Shown: positions 8,237 through 16,012, counted from the first letter of the stretch. The stretch is DNA of 63,685 nucleotides from Cellulomonas sp. ACRRI (GCF_022346185.1 NZ_JAKRMS010000007.1:1-63685), one strand, 5' to 3'. Program-made: numbers and translations. The notes: generated by a model from the letters alone, not told the origin.

Positions 8237-8822
8237 GTCTTCCTATCGGTCGACTACGTCGAGGTGTGACCCGTCCTGAGGGATCTCCGCGGCGGTGCGC
8301 GCACCGCGGCCCGCCGCGATGCGTGATCGAAGCGGGCCGCCCCCTGCGGAAAACGGGCGCGCCGGTGCGGGGTCCGCGGCTGTTCCCGTGCCGGGCCAGC
8401 CGCAGGTCGCTCGAACCTACGACGATCTCGGTCACGGTGACTAGAGGGGGGAGGGATGCCATCGGATCTCGAACGCGGCCGCCAAACGTCGCGAGGGCGC
8501 CCGGCGGGTTTACCGTCGGCTGATCGTCGGGCAGCGGCCCCCTTGCTGCCCCAGCGATAGCGAGCATCGATCCGCGGTCCTGGCGGAGCGACCCGTACGG
8601 TGCCTGCAGGACGGGTCGTTTCGTGCTCCGGCACGGTTCCAGGTCGCCGCCCGGGACGTAAGCCTCTGCGTCGCGGGAGCAGTCGTGTGAGGCTCTAATC
8701 GTCGTCTGGAGTTCCACCAGGAGAGCGCCAGGCGGCTGGCGTCACCGTCGGCGTACGTGAGCGCCGGCGGTGGCGCCGCGGCTCATCGTGGCTGTCCAAG
8801 ACAGGGCGGGCCACCCGACTCG
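8237..8822. other. 586 bases without a convincing gene
   Basis: Open frames exist on both strands, but all give Arg/Pro-rich or compositionally odd products without domain signals or good ribosome binding sites. The stretch has more A/T than host DNA and separates paralogue A from the ANTAR gene. It may be decayed coding DNA or a long untranslated region. No clear terminator or repeat was found. Confidence 0.4.
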
Positions 8823-8993
8823 TCACTGGGATCGCTCGAGCACACGCCGTGCGGCCACGTACAGAGTGACGTCGTCGCGCACCGACTCGGCGACGAGGGC
8901 CTTGAGCGCGAGGTCGGCCTCCACGCCGTAACTCTGCATGAGGACGCCCACGGCTTGCTGGACGATGTCGTGCCGGGCGAGCTCGGCGCCCAT
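8823..8993 (-). CDS. ANTAR-domain mini-protein
   Basis: ATG 8993 to TGA 8823-8825 encodes 56 residues that are almost exactly one ANTAR RNA-binding domain: LARHDIVQQAVGVLMQSYGV, then LALKALVAESVRDDVTLYVA and ARRVLERSQ. ANTAR domains bind paired-hexaloop RNA terminators and cause antitermination, usually behind a GAF, PAS or receiver domain. Here an in-frame TAG lies 34 bases upstream and no sensory domain precedes it in this frame. The 200 bases before it show a 40-codon open stretch in another frame (ending VLLRDLPRAG) without a start codon, so this may be a truncated GAF-ANTAR gene. Confidence 0.65.
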   Translation of the reverse strand: MGAELARHDIVQQAVGVLMQSYGVEADLALKALVAESVRDDVTLYVAARRVLERSQ

Positions 8994-9227
8994 GCGGCCC
9001 CACGGTCCTGGCTGTGCACGGCGAACCTACTCAGCCAGCCCGCGCGAGGCAGGTCGCGAAGCAGTACGTTCCACCACAGCGCGACGTCGCTCAGGACGGT
9101 CGGTGGCGCCGTGTCAGCGGAGAATGCAGCAGCGCCGTCCTCCGCGCCTCACGACGGCTGCGAACGGCGTTCGCCCGTTCGGGTGTGGTCCCAGGCTTCC
9201 CTGACCTGTCAGGCCCACGATGAGGTC

Positions 9228-9428
9228 ATGGAATGGCACACAGCAGGTGAAACCGCTGTCGGGCATGCGATCGGGGTGAGATACGTCGTGTCCCGCGACC
9301 GGATCGGGTGGTTCTTCTCCTGGGACTTCGACCCGCCTACCCTCGGTCGCCCAGGGACGGTCACCTGCCGGTTCGACAGCCTCGAGCTCGCGCGCGCTGC
9401 CGCGGAGGACCACTGGCGCATTCACTGA
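9228..9428 (+). CDS. Small hypothetical protein
   Basis: 66 residues from ATG 9228 (EWHTAGETAVGHAIGVRYVV) to TGA 9428. Aromatic-rich middle (IGWFFSWDFDPPTLG) and a helical end (DSLELARAAAEDHWRIH). No family recognised. It is the only plus-strand gene between the ANTAR and STAS genes. Coding is supported by codon pattern and a compact start, but it is short. Confidence 0.5.
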   Translation: MEWHTAGETAVGHAIGVRYVVSRDRIGWFFSWDFDPPTLGRPGTVTCRFDSLELARAAAEDHWRIH

Positions 9429-9436
9429 GGCTTCGG

Positions 9437-9809
9437 TCAGGGTTCGACGTCAAGCGCGCCGAGTACACCCGTCACCTCGAGCGTTGTCTCGACCAAGGGA
9501 TCCAACCCGCGCACCCGCAGCCGCGCGTCCCGTTCCCGGCACAGCGCGATCATGCTCGCGAGCAGACCGACGGTAGAGGAGTCCGCGAACGTCACCCGGC
9601 TCATGTCCACCAGTTCGACGTCACACAGCAGCGGGGCGACGCTGCCGGCGGTCGGCTCCGGCGCGCCCGTCGCGCGCGCGAAACTCACCGACCACGACGA
9701 GGTCGATCTCGCCGGACATCCGCAGCACTGTTCGGTCCTCGTCGACCCAGATGCGTCCAGGAACCTGATCGGTCGGCCCCGGCTGATCGAAGCTGCGAGC
9801 GGCGTTCAC
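9437..9809 (-). pseudogene. STAS-domain anti-anti-sigma protein, frameshifted
   Basis: From GTG 9809 one frame gives an N-terminal STAS half (IWVDEDRTVLRMSGEIDLVVVGEF). The remainder is in another frame (LLCDVELVDMSRVTFADSST...GLDPLVETTLEVTGVLGALDV). Together they form a complete ~124-residue STAS domain, with the DSST phosphorylation-site region typical of RsbV/SpoIIAA-type anti-sigma antagonists. The break falls near 9686, around TTTCGCGCGCGCG; removing one T, or adding one CG unit, joins the halves. It is either inactive, a CG-tract slippage variant, or a sequencing error. Confidence 0.75.
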
Positions 9810-9952
9810 GCCATGAGTATGCGGGCTAGATCGCCCTCGCACGGACCACATCACCCGACAGATCGGGTGGCGATGTCGACGGACCCCTTGCCGCGACAGG
9901 TTCGAGGCGAGTTTGCTGGAACACGAGCGCCTCGCCAAGCAGGAGGACTAGC

Positions 9953-10276
9953 GTGAACCGCCTCGGCTTCGAGCGACTGAGGGTCGCGATGCTGCACGAC
10001 GCACAAGACCAGGACCGTCAGGTGGTGTGGACACTCAGCGTGATGAGCCTGGCCGGCGAGCCCGTCGCGCTCGACTCGCTGGGCATCGGCATCGAGGAGG
10101 AGGCCCCGCTCACCGCGGCCGAGCAACGGCTCCTGCGGGCCGGCCTTGTCGTCGGTGGTGGGTGGTTCAGCAGCCCCGACAACTACCGGCCCCGCTATTA
10201 CGCCCCCGTCGTGCTTGAAGGCTCCTCCTCGAACTCTGACACGAACGGGTCGTCCGTGCGGAGGGGCTCGCTATAA
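9953..10276 (+). CDS. Unknown protein, paralogue B of a duplicated family
   Basis: 107 residues from GTG 9953, with a strong AGGAGG ribosome binding site at 9941-9946. The core (FERLRVAMLHDAQDQDRQ, VVWTLSVMSLAGEPVALDSL, RAGLVVGGGWFSSPDNYR) parallels 7910-8236. The C-terminal ~20 residues are Ser/Asn-rich and differ. Unknown family; no membrane segment. A good hairpin (10288-10319) follows, so it is probably its own transcript. Confidence 0.7.
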   Translation: MNRLGFERLRVAMLHDAQDQDRQVVWTLSVMSLAGEPVALDSLGIGIEEEAPLTAAEQRLLRAGLVVGGGWFSSPDNYRPRYYAPVVLEGSSSNSDTNGSSVRRGSL

Positions 10277-10287
10277 TCGGCGCTCGG

Positions 10288-10319
10288 TCCGCTCCCGTCG
10301 GCCCCCTGCCGGGAGCGGA
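10288..10319 (+). terminator. Hairpin terminator after paralogue B
   Basis: TCCGCTCCCG, 12-base loop, CGGGAGCGGA: a 10-bp perfect stem 12 bases past the stop at 10276. No U-run follows, as is usual in high-GC Actinobacteria. Confidence 0.7.
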
Positions 10320-10395
10320 TCCCCCTCACGACTGCCTGGTCCACGGCGTCCTCAACGGGCGGTCGACCCAGCGTGGGAGGGCGGGCCACCACTCG

Positions 10396-10587
10396 GTGTC
10401 GTCGTCGAGGCTCGACCATGTCTGTCCGCTCGGTCGCGCAGGCCTCGTCAACCGCAGACCCGGACTGTGCCGGCTGCACGGTGACCAGCACGAGGACGCG
10501 ATGTTCGTGCTCGTGCTACCCAACGACGACGAGTGGTGGTTCTGCGAGGCCACCCAGCAGCTCACGCAGGGAACGGCGGTTCTGTGA
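10396..10587 (+). CDS. Small hypothetical protein, coupled to next gene
   Basis: 63 residues from GTG 10396 (SSSRLDHVCPLGRAGLVNRR), ending DDEWWFCEATQQLTQGTAVL. The TGA stop overlaps the ATG of the next gene (TGATG), which supports both frames. Three Cys and one His (CRLHGDQHED) could suggest metal binding, but the spacing matches no family I know. Confidence 0.5.
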   Translation: MSSSRLDHVCPLGRAGLVNRRPGLCRLHGDQHEDAMFVLVLPNDDEWWFCEATQQLTQGTAVL

Positions 10588-10931
10588 TGCGGTCGTTCCC
10601 GCCGGGCTTCACGTCGAGCCCTCCTCTGCCGAAACGGGACTGGATGCGGCGCCCCGTCATGGGGCCCGAGGCGCCCGACGTTCACCTGCTCTGGGGCGAC
10701 GGGCGGTGGGCAGCCCGGGGCACGCTCGACATGCACGGTCTCTGGGGCCACGGCGCCGATGCGACGGTGGGAAGCCTGGTAGCCGGCGCGTGTCGAGAGG
10801 CCGTTCTGCTCGCGCTACGGCGCGTCGATTGGGAAGCCTGGGTGTTCGAGGAGCACCACGTTCTGGTCCCGGTTCCGCACCATGTGCAGCCGGAGCCCGT
10901 GCTGGTGCTGGCGGGGTCGCTTACCCGCTGA
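10587..10931 (+). CDS. Hypothetical protein
   Basis: 114 residues from ATG 10587 (RSFPPGFTSSPPLPKRDWMR). It is tryptophan- and histidine-rich (LLWGDGRWAARGTLDMHGLW; WEAWVFEEHHVLVPVPHHV). Translationally coupled to 10396-10587. It is the last plus-strand cargo gene, and a hairpin at 10948-10983 separates it from the convergent late operon. No function assigned. Confidence 0.6.
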   Translation: MRSFPPGFTSSPPLPKRDWMRRPVMGPEAPDVHLLWGDGRWAARGTLDMHGLWGHGADATVGSLVAGACREAVLLALRRVDWEAWVFEEHHVLVPVPHHVQPEPVLVLAGSLTR

Positions 10932-10947
10932 GACCAACGAACGAGGA

Positions 10948-10983
10948 AGCGCCCCCGCCCTCCCGGAGGAGGACGGGGGCGCT
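10948..10983. terminator. Bidirectional terminator between cargo and late genes
   Basis: AGCGCCCCCG, 16-base loop, CGGGGGCGCT: a 10-bp perfect stem between two convergent genes (stops at 10931 and 11001), placed to end transcription from both sides. Confidence 0.8.
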
Positions 10984-11000
10984 GTCGTGCCGTTGCTGCT

Positions 11001-11417
11001 TTACCTGACGAAGAAGGACTGGCTCCAGTCGGGGTTGGTCCGTCCGTCGAGGGTCGCGCGCCACTCGTAGCGCTGGCCCGCGACGAGCGGCAGGCCCGGC
11101 CCGATGTTGACGGTCAGGGGGATCCTGACCTCGGACCCGGCCGGCAGTCCCGGCGGGCGCCCCGCCTGCGTCTGAGCCGTCACATTCAGCGGCTGGTCTC
11201 CGAACGGCCCCGGCACGGTGACCGGGTGCCCGTCGGCATCCACCAGCTCGAGAAGGAGCTCGATGTCCCTGTTCGTCTCGTCCCAGCCGACATCGAGCAG
11301 CACCACGACCGCCATGGGCGGCGTCGGGGTGCCAGTGGTGTTCCACCCCAGCCCGAGCGAGTGGACCTTGCCCATCGCCTCCTGAGCGGCGTCGGCCAGG
11401 AGCAGCGTCAGCCTCAT
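11001..11417 (-). CDS. DUF6941-like phage protein
   Basis: 138 residues starting RLTLLLADAAQEAMGKVHSL, with GWNTTGTPTPPMAVVVLLDV, LLLELVDADGHPVTVPG and the C-terminal RYEWRATLDGRTNPDWSQSF. This reads as a two-sheet beta protein of the DUF6941 type, as I recall that family, common in actinobacterial phages and chromosomes; role unknown. It is the last gene of the late operon. Its ATG overlaps the TGA of the 50-residue gene before it (ATGA). Confidence 0.7.
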   Translation of the reverse strand: MRLTLLLADAAQEAMGKVHSLGLGWNTTGTPTPPMAVVVLLDVGWDETNRDIELLLELVDADGHPVTVPGPFGDQPLNVTAQTQAGRPPGLPAGSEVRIPLTVNIGPGLPLVAGQRYEWRATLDGRTNPDWSQSFFVR

Positions 11418-11566
11418 GCCGTTGCGAACGACGCGGTGTGCGTCGGCGTCGCCGGCACCAGGGTCACAGTGGCGGAGGACGTGATCGCCGCCGAGGTGGA
11501 GCCCGTCGACGAAATGGCTGCCCCGCTCGTGATCGAGATCGGTGCTGAGATCGTCTCAGTGCTCAT
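11414..11566 (-). CDS. 50-residue Ser/Thr-rich phage protein
   Basis: ATG 11566 to TGA 11414-11416 gives STETISAPISITSGAAISST...SATVTLVPATPTHTASFATA. It is low-complexity beta-type sequence without a known family. Support for coding: an AAGGGAG ribosome binding site five bases ahead and a four-base ATGA overlap with the DUF6941-like gene. Possibly a small tail or virion decoration protein; function unknown. Confidence 0.6.
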   Translation of the reverse strand: MSTETISAPISITSGAAISSTGSTSAAITSSATVTLVPATPTHTASFATA

Positions 11567-11685
11567 TCGAACTCCCTTGCAGTCGTAGCGGGCTTCCCCT
11601 TCCCGCTGTGATCGGCATCATGACACCGATCTCTGAGCGTTTTCACGTGAACCACGAACTACAGAGGTGTCGTTTCGTCAGCGGG

Positions 11686-12126
11686 TCAGGCCGCGAGGTG
11701 CTGCGGCCCGTCGTCGGGCTCGAGGCCGGTGTCGCCGACGGGCTGCTGCTCGGGGAGCCAGTCCTTCAGCGTCCGCAGGAGGGTGACGAGGACGGCGCCG
11801 CCGACGGTGACGGCGAAGGCGTACCAGTCGACGTCGTTGATGACGACGACGCCGAGCAGCATCGGGGCGCCGACCTGGCCGAGGGTCTTCGCCGAGCGGA
11901 CGAGGACCGCCCGCCACAGCGGGACGGTCTTGCCGTCGACCTCGGGGAGGCCCGCGAGCGACGTGACGAGCGAGGCGATCGCGGAGAGTGCGGCGACCGA
12001 GACCACGTACAGCGGGGTGACCTCGCGCGCGACGAGCAGGGTTGCCAGCGGGATCAGGGCGGCGATCGCGGTGTTCGCGGCGCGGGCGCCGGCGGACTCC
12101 CACCAGGCGGGGGTGAACAGGTTCAT
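11686..12126 (-). CDS. Phage holin
   Basis: 146 residues (NLFTPAWWESAGARAANTAI) with hydrophobic helices at ~18-35 (AIAALIPLATLLVA), ~38-58 (LYVVSVAALSAIASLVTSLA), ~83-100 (GAPMLLGVVVINDV) and ~105-118, then a charged C-terminus. This matches actinophage holins, which form membrane lesions that trigger lysis. It lies directly after the VanY-type endolysin, forming the lysis cassette at the end of the late operon. Confidence 0.85.
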   Translation of the reverse strand: MNLFTPAWWESAGARAANTAIAALIPLATLLVAREVTPLYVVSVAALSAIASLVTSLAGLPEVDGKTVPLWRAVLVRSAKTLGQVGAPMLLGVVVINDVDWYAFAVTVGGAVLVTLLRTLKDWLPEQQPVGDTGLEPDDGPQHLAA

Positions 12127-12160
12127 GAGCGTGCTCCTCGGGGCTCGGGGCGGGCGGTGG

Positions 12161-13198
12161 TTACTTCTTCGCCGCGGCGGCCGCGGCCTCGGGGGAGTAC
12201 TGGATCGCGTACTGCTGGGCGGCGAGGGTGCTGCCGGCGGCGACCTGGGTCGTGCGGTCGTCGACGTCGGCTTGGGAGAACTCGCGCTTGAGGAAGGTCC
12301 GGGCCCACTGCCGCAGGTACGCCGGCGCGGCGGCGATCTCCTTGAGTCGGGTGCCGATGCGGCCCTGCTCGTTCTGCATCTCGAGGAGCTTCGACAGGAG
12401 GGTGTTCGTGCCGTCGGTGGTCGCGGTGCGGTCGACGAGCGGCTTGCCGTGGGCCTCGTAGGCGCGGATGAACGGGTCGAGGCCCGCGTTGCCCGAGACC
12501 TTCGCGATCGGCAGGCAGGCCTTCCACACGCCCAGGTCGGCGTTGATCGGCGAGGCCGGGACGGGCTTGAGCCCGGCGAGCGGGGTGAACGTGTAGTAGG
12601 CGAGGTCGGAGCCGTTGGTGTGCTCGACGAGGATCATCGTGTCCTCCTGGGACAGGTCCGGGGCGATGGGCGGCGCGGGTGCGGTGAGGTCCGGGACGGT
12701 GGGCGTGGCCGTCCCGCCGCCGATGGGGTTGGTGACGGTGCCCGCGCCGCCGCCCACGTGGTTCCAGTGCCAGGCCTCGTTGATCGCCCGGCCCTCGGCG
12801 TTCGACCAGCCGCGCGGCTCGGCGACCGCGGCGAATTGCTTGTAGCGGGTGCCGTTGAACCCGCCGAGGTTCGCGACGTCGACCGTGATCCCCAGCCCGT
12901 GGTTCGAGGTGCCCGGCACGGCTGCCGCGGCGTACCCGGCCTTGAGGTACCAGCGGCGGCCCTGCCAGACCTTGAAGGGCCGGCCGGGCAGGTACGTGGT
13001 GGTGTACCGCTGGCGGAAGATCCGCTCCTGCGTCGCGTAGTCCCGGTACGCGTCGGTGAGCGTCAGGACCCACCCGTACACCGCGAGGATCACCGCGGCG
13101 ACGACCGCGAGCGAGGCCTCGGCCGTCGCGGTCAGGCGCAGCGACGGCTGCGACCTGACCGGGGTGAGGGTGCGGGTGTCGATCAGGCCGTTCGCCAC
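12161..13198 (-). CDS. Endolysin with VanY-type D,D-carboxypeptidase domain
   Basis: 345 residues from GTG 13198, with AGGAGG six bases ahead. A peptidase M15/VanY zinc domain (~45-155) shows TDAYRDYATQERIF, the SNHGLGITVDVANLGG metal motif (HxxxxxxD) and AWHWNH supplying the last ligand. A Pro/Thr-rich linker and a ~170-residue C-terminal region (ILVEHTNGSDLAYYTFTPLA...) follow; the latter is presumably a cell-wall binding part but is not recognised. M15 endolysins cut peptidoglycan stem peptides or cross-bridges. The holin gene follows. Confidence 0.88.
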   Translation of the reverse strand: MANGLIDTRTLTPVRSQPSLRLTATAEASLAVVAAVILAVYGWVLTLTDAYRDYATQERIFRQRYTTTYLPGRPFKVWQGRRWYLKAGYAAAAVPGTSNHGLGITVDVANLGGFNGTRYKQFAAVAEPRGWSNAEGRAINEAWHWNHVGGGAGTVTNPIGGGTATPTVPDLTAPAPPIAPDLSQEDTMILVEHTNGSDLAYYTFTPLAGLKPVPASPINADLGVWKACLPIAKVSGNAGLDPFIRAYEAHGKPLVDRTATTDGTNTLLSKLLEMQNEQGRIGTRLKEIAAAPAYLRQWARTFLKREFSQADVDDRTTQVAAGSTLAAQQYAIQYSPEAAAAAAKK

Positions 13199-13209
13199 GG
13201 CGGGCCTCC

Positions 13210-13476
13210 TCAGATCTCGATGAGCGCTTCGGGGTACGGGGGGACGTCCTCGCCGGCCTCGTCCAGGGCGTTGCGCAGGACGTGCACGTAGTCCGACAGC
13301 AGACGGACCTCGCGGCGCAGGGCGCGGACCTCGTCGCGCACGGAGTCCTCGCGGTGCGAGCGGCGCGCGAGGACGGCGGTCAGGGCGGCGGCCAGGACGA
13401 CTCCGATCGTGGTGACGACGGCGGTCACGACACCGAGCGGCAGGTACACGCCTGCCTCGGTCGCGGCGCGGGTCAC
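13210..13476 (-). CDS. Small membrane protein of lysis region
   Basis: 88 residues from GTG 13476, which overlaps the TGA of the preceding gene (GTGA). One transmembrane helix (~10-33, VYLPLGVVTAVVTTIGVVLA) is followed by a coiled-coil-like charged region (RDEVRALRREVRLLSDYVHV). Single-helix proteins next to the holin and lysin may be a second holin or spanin-like factor; this is inferred from position only. Confidence 0.65.
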   Translation of the reverse strand: MTRAATEAGVYLPLGVVTAVVTTIGVVLAAALTAVLARRSHREDSVRDEVRALRREVRLLSDYVHVLRNALDEAGEDVPPYPEALIEI

Positions 13477-13889
13477 GGGTTCCGCAGCCGGGAGGTGTTC
13501 GACACACCCCCGGCGATCGCGAGGAACGCGCCGGCGAGGATCCACTGTCGGTTCCCGCCGGGCTGGGCGATCCACCCGATCCCGTACAGCAGGCCCCACC
13601 CGCAGCACAGGCCGGCGACGGAGGCGAAGCCCGCGACGTCCCACCATCGCCGCACGGCGCGGTCACGACGCCGGAACGCCCCGATCACGGCCGCGAGCGC
13701 CGCGGCGCCCCACAGGGCGGCGTAGACCCACAGGGGTACGACTGAGGCCAGGGCGCGCAGTCCCCAGGGCAGGGACTCGGCGGTGGCGGGCGGCAGGCAG
13801 GACACGGCGACGACGACTGCGAGCGCGGCCCAGCACAGCAGGACGCTGCCGCGGGGCCCGTTCAGCCGGCGGATGATCCGGTCGGGCAT
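13473..13889 (-). CDS. Phage membrane protein, four helices
   Basis: 138 residues from ATG 13889 (PDRIIRRLNGPRGSVLLCWA). Hydrophobic stretches lie at ~15-32, ~48-70 (VVPLWVYAALWGAAALAAVI), ~86-105 (VAGFASVAGLCCGWGLLYGI) and ~114-128. No family recognised. It lies between the tail-tip gene and the lysis genes, overlapping the next start by four bases. It may contribute to lysis timing or superinfection exclusion; no direct evidence. Confidence 0.65.
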   Translation of the reverse strand: MPDRIIRRLNGPRGSVLLCWAALAVVVAVSCLPPATAESLPWGLRALASVVPLWVYAALWGAAALAAVIGAFRRRDRAVRRWWDVAGFASVAGLCCGWGLLYGIGWIAQPGGNRQWILAGAFLAIAGGVSNTSRLRNP

Positions 13890-13924
13890 GGCTCTCCCAG
13901 GGTTGGGGCAGCGGCTCGCGCTGC

Positions 13925-16012
13925 TCAGAAGTCGTAGACGCGGTAGATCTCGTAGGTGCTCGACCCGAAGACGGTGAGCGTGCCGCCCGACGTCACGGCG
14001 TTCATGTAGACCGTGAGGGTGCCGCTGTACCCGTGGGCGACGGTGAAGAACCCGACCATCTCGACGTCGGCGTAGGACGAGCCCGGGATCGAGCGACGCA
14101 GCTCGCGGGTGCCGCCGGGGTGCACGAGCGTGGTCGTGAGGGTGCCGGTGGCAACGTTCTGCCCGAGCGAAGCCTTGATCACGACGGCGTACACCCCAGG
14201 CCAGATGACGCCGCTCAGGGTCGTGCCGATCACCTGGATCGAGGTCCCCGCGTTCACGGTGGCGTCGCCCGCGTAGGACGAGCGGGCCGCGGCCCACTTG
14301 CGGGTCGAGCTGTTCGCCCAGATGTTCTTGAGCGAGTAGACCTGCACCTGGTCCCCGAACGTCGCCCCGCCGGTGACGTCGAGGGAGCCCTGGACGCTGG
14401 CGTTCTGGGCGACGACGTTGCCGAACTTGGCGGTGATCGGGTCGATAGACACCGCCATGACGCCGGCGTCGGTCCACATCCGGAACAGCCCGGGCGACAG
14501 GTCCATCGACTGCACGCCGACCGGGTAGACCGCGACGTCGTCGACGCACAGGTAGTTCGTCGTGGTCATCCCGGCCGCGCGGCGGTTCTGGATCTGCAGC
14601 TGCGCGGCCATCGCGCCGGCCGGGGCGGTGTGGTCGGCGGTGGGGACGCCCGCGTACTTGGCGCCGGAGGACGGGACGTACCCGACGAACAGGTTGTTCC
14701 AGCCGCCGACCGCGGCGCCGGTGGCGTCGTAGTACCGGATCCACACGGCCACGCCGGCGTTCACCGCCGTGGTGTTCATGACGGCGAGGGTGGTGCGCAG
14801 GACCTCCCCGGCGCGGACCTCGAACCGGTCGCTGTAGAGCTTCGCGCCGTCGTCGCCGGCGCCGTTGTTCACCAGGACGGCCTTGCCGTTGCCGGAGAAC
14901 GCCGCGGTGGCGGTCTTGTACTCGAACGCGAACGCGGTGCCGTGCGCGCCGGCCTCGAACGACCACCCGGGGATCGTGGTGCGGCTGCCCGGGACGGCGG
15001 GACCGGTGGCCTGGGTGATCTCGAACCCGGAGTTCGCGACCCGCTGGGTGCGGAAGATGCCCAGGGCCATCTGATCGGCGGTGATGCTGCCCGCGGCGAT
15101 CTTGTCCGCGGTGATCGCACCGGCGGCGATCTTGCTCGCCGTGATCGCGTTCGCGGCGATCTTGTCCGCCGTGACCGCCAGGGATGCGAGCTCGCGCGTC
15201 GTGATCGCCCCGGCGAGCAGCCGGTCGGCGGTGATCGTCTCGGCGGCGATCTGCGCGGCCGTGATCGTCTCGGCGGCGATCAGCAGGCCGCTGATCGCCA
15301 GCACCTGCCAGGCGGTCCCGTCCCATCGCCACTGCGCGGTGACGTGGCCGTCCCCGTCGATCTTCCACCACAGGTCGCCGACCGCGGCGCCGTCCTCGTC
15401 CGGGTCGCCCGTCGAGCGGATGATGGTGGTCTTCTTCGCGAGCTCGTCCTCGATCGCCGCGGTGTCGACCAGGTCGGCCACCTCGACGGTGACCTCCTCC
15501 GACAGCGGCGACACCTTGCCCGCGAGGGACCGGGACGCCAGGCGCACGTAGTACGTGCCGGCCTCGCGGCGAGTCACGATCTCCGCGCCCTGCGGGGTCT
15601 CGATCGTGCCCACCAGGTGCGCCGGCATCGGGTCGATGATCGGCGCGGCAGAGACGTAGACCTCGACGCGGGCGAAGTCCATCGGCGTGAGCGCGCCCTC
15701 GAGGAACCCGCCGTCCCACGCGATGCTCGCCATGCCCGGGGCGCCCTCGGCGATCGGCGCGGTCGGGGTTGGCGGGACCGGCCCGGCGAGCGTCACCGAG
15801 CCGAACGTCCCGTCGTGCTGCTCGCCGGTGCGGGTCGTGATCTGCCCGTCGACCGTGAACCCGTCGATCGCGCCGCCCTCGATCGCCGACAGCCCGAGAT
15901 CCGGGGTGTGCGCGCCGGCGTCGATCTGCCGCTGCAACCGCGTGATCCGGCGCGCGAGCTCACGGATCGCCGCAGTCGGCTGGGGGTCGTCCGCTCCTGC
16001 GGCAACGGTCAC
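13925..16012 (-). CDS. Minor tail protein (tail tip/receptor-binding type)
   Basis: 695 residues from GTG 16012. The N-terminal part has a coiled-coil helix (AIRELARRITRLQRQIDAG), a fibronectin-like region (~150-220) and a W-rich piece (DLWWKIDGDGHVTAQWRWDG). Next comes a tandem array of ITAxxIAA units (~240-330, such as AITADKIAAGSITADQMALG), then a carbohydrate-module-like beta domain (~330-480) and a C-terminal beta region. This is the siphophage tail-tip/host-attachment plan. The following genes are membrane and lysis proteins. Confidence 0.8.
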   Translation of the reverse strand: MTVAAGADDPQPTAAIRELARRITRLQRQIDAGAHTPDLGLSAIEGGAIDGFTVDGQITTRTGEQHDGTFGSVTLAGPVPPTPTAPIAEGAPGMASIAWDGGFLEGALTPMDFARVEVYVSAAPIIDPMPAHLVGTIETPQGAEIVTRREAGTYYVRLASRSLAGKVSPLSEEVTVEVADLVDTAAIEDELAKKTTIIRSTGDPDEDGAAVGDLWWKIDGDGHVTAQWRWDGTAWQVLAISGLLIAAETITAAQIAAETITADRLLAGAITTRELASLAVTADKIAANAITASKIAAGAITADKIAAGSITADQMALGIFRTQRVANSGFEITQATGPAVPGSRTTIPGWSFEAGAHGTAFAFEYKTATAAFSGNGKAVLVNNGAGDDGAKLYSDRFEVRAGEVLRTTLAVMNTTAVNAGVAVWIRYYDATGAAVGGWNNLFVGYVPSSGAKYAGVPTADHTAPAGAMAAQLQIQNRRAAGMTTTNYLCVDDVAVYPVGVQSMDLSPGLFRMWTDAGVMAVSIDPITAKFGNVVAQNASVQGSLDVTGGATFGDQVQVYSLKNIWANSSTRKWAAARSSYAGDATVNAGTSIQVIGTTLSGVIWPGVYAVVIKASLGQNVATGTLTTTLVHPGGTRELRRSIPGSSYADVEMVGFFTVAHGYSGTLTVYMNAVTSGGTLTVFGSSTYEIYRVYDF

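Noticed and set aside
8254..8634. Open frames of 80-250 codons in both directions
   Set aside because: Translations are Arg/Pro-rich with no domain pattern or ribosome binding site; none is consistent with the neighbouring genes.
7200..10931. A complete known defence system (restriction-modification, abortive infection, toxin-antitoxin) in the cargo zone
   Set aside because: No nuclease, methylase, kinase, TIR or recognised toxin motif is visible; the proteins are regulatory or unknown.
11588..11608. AGCGGG...CCCGCT hairpin as a late-operon terminator
   Set aside because: Only six pairs with a nine-base loop and it lies before, not after, the last two genes of the operon.
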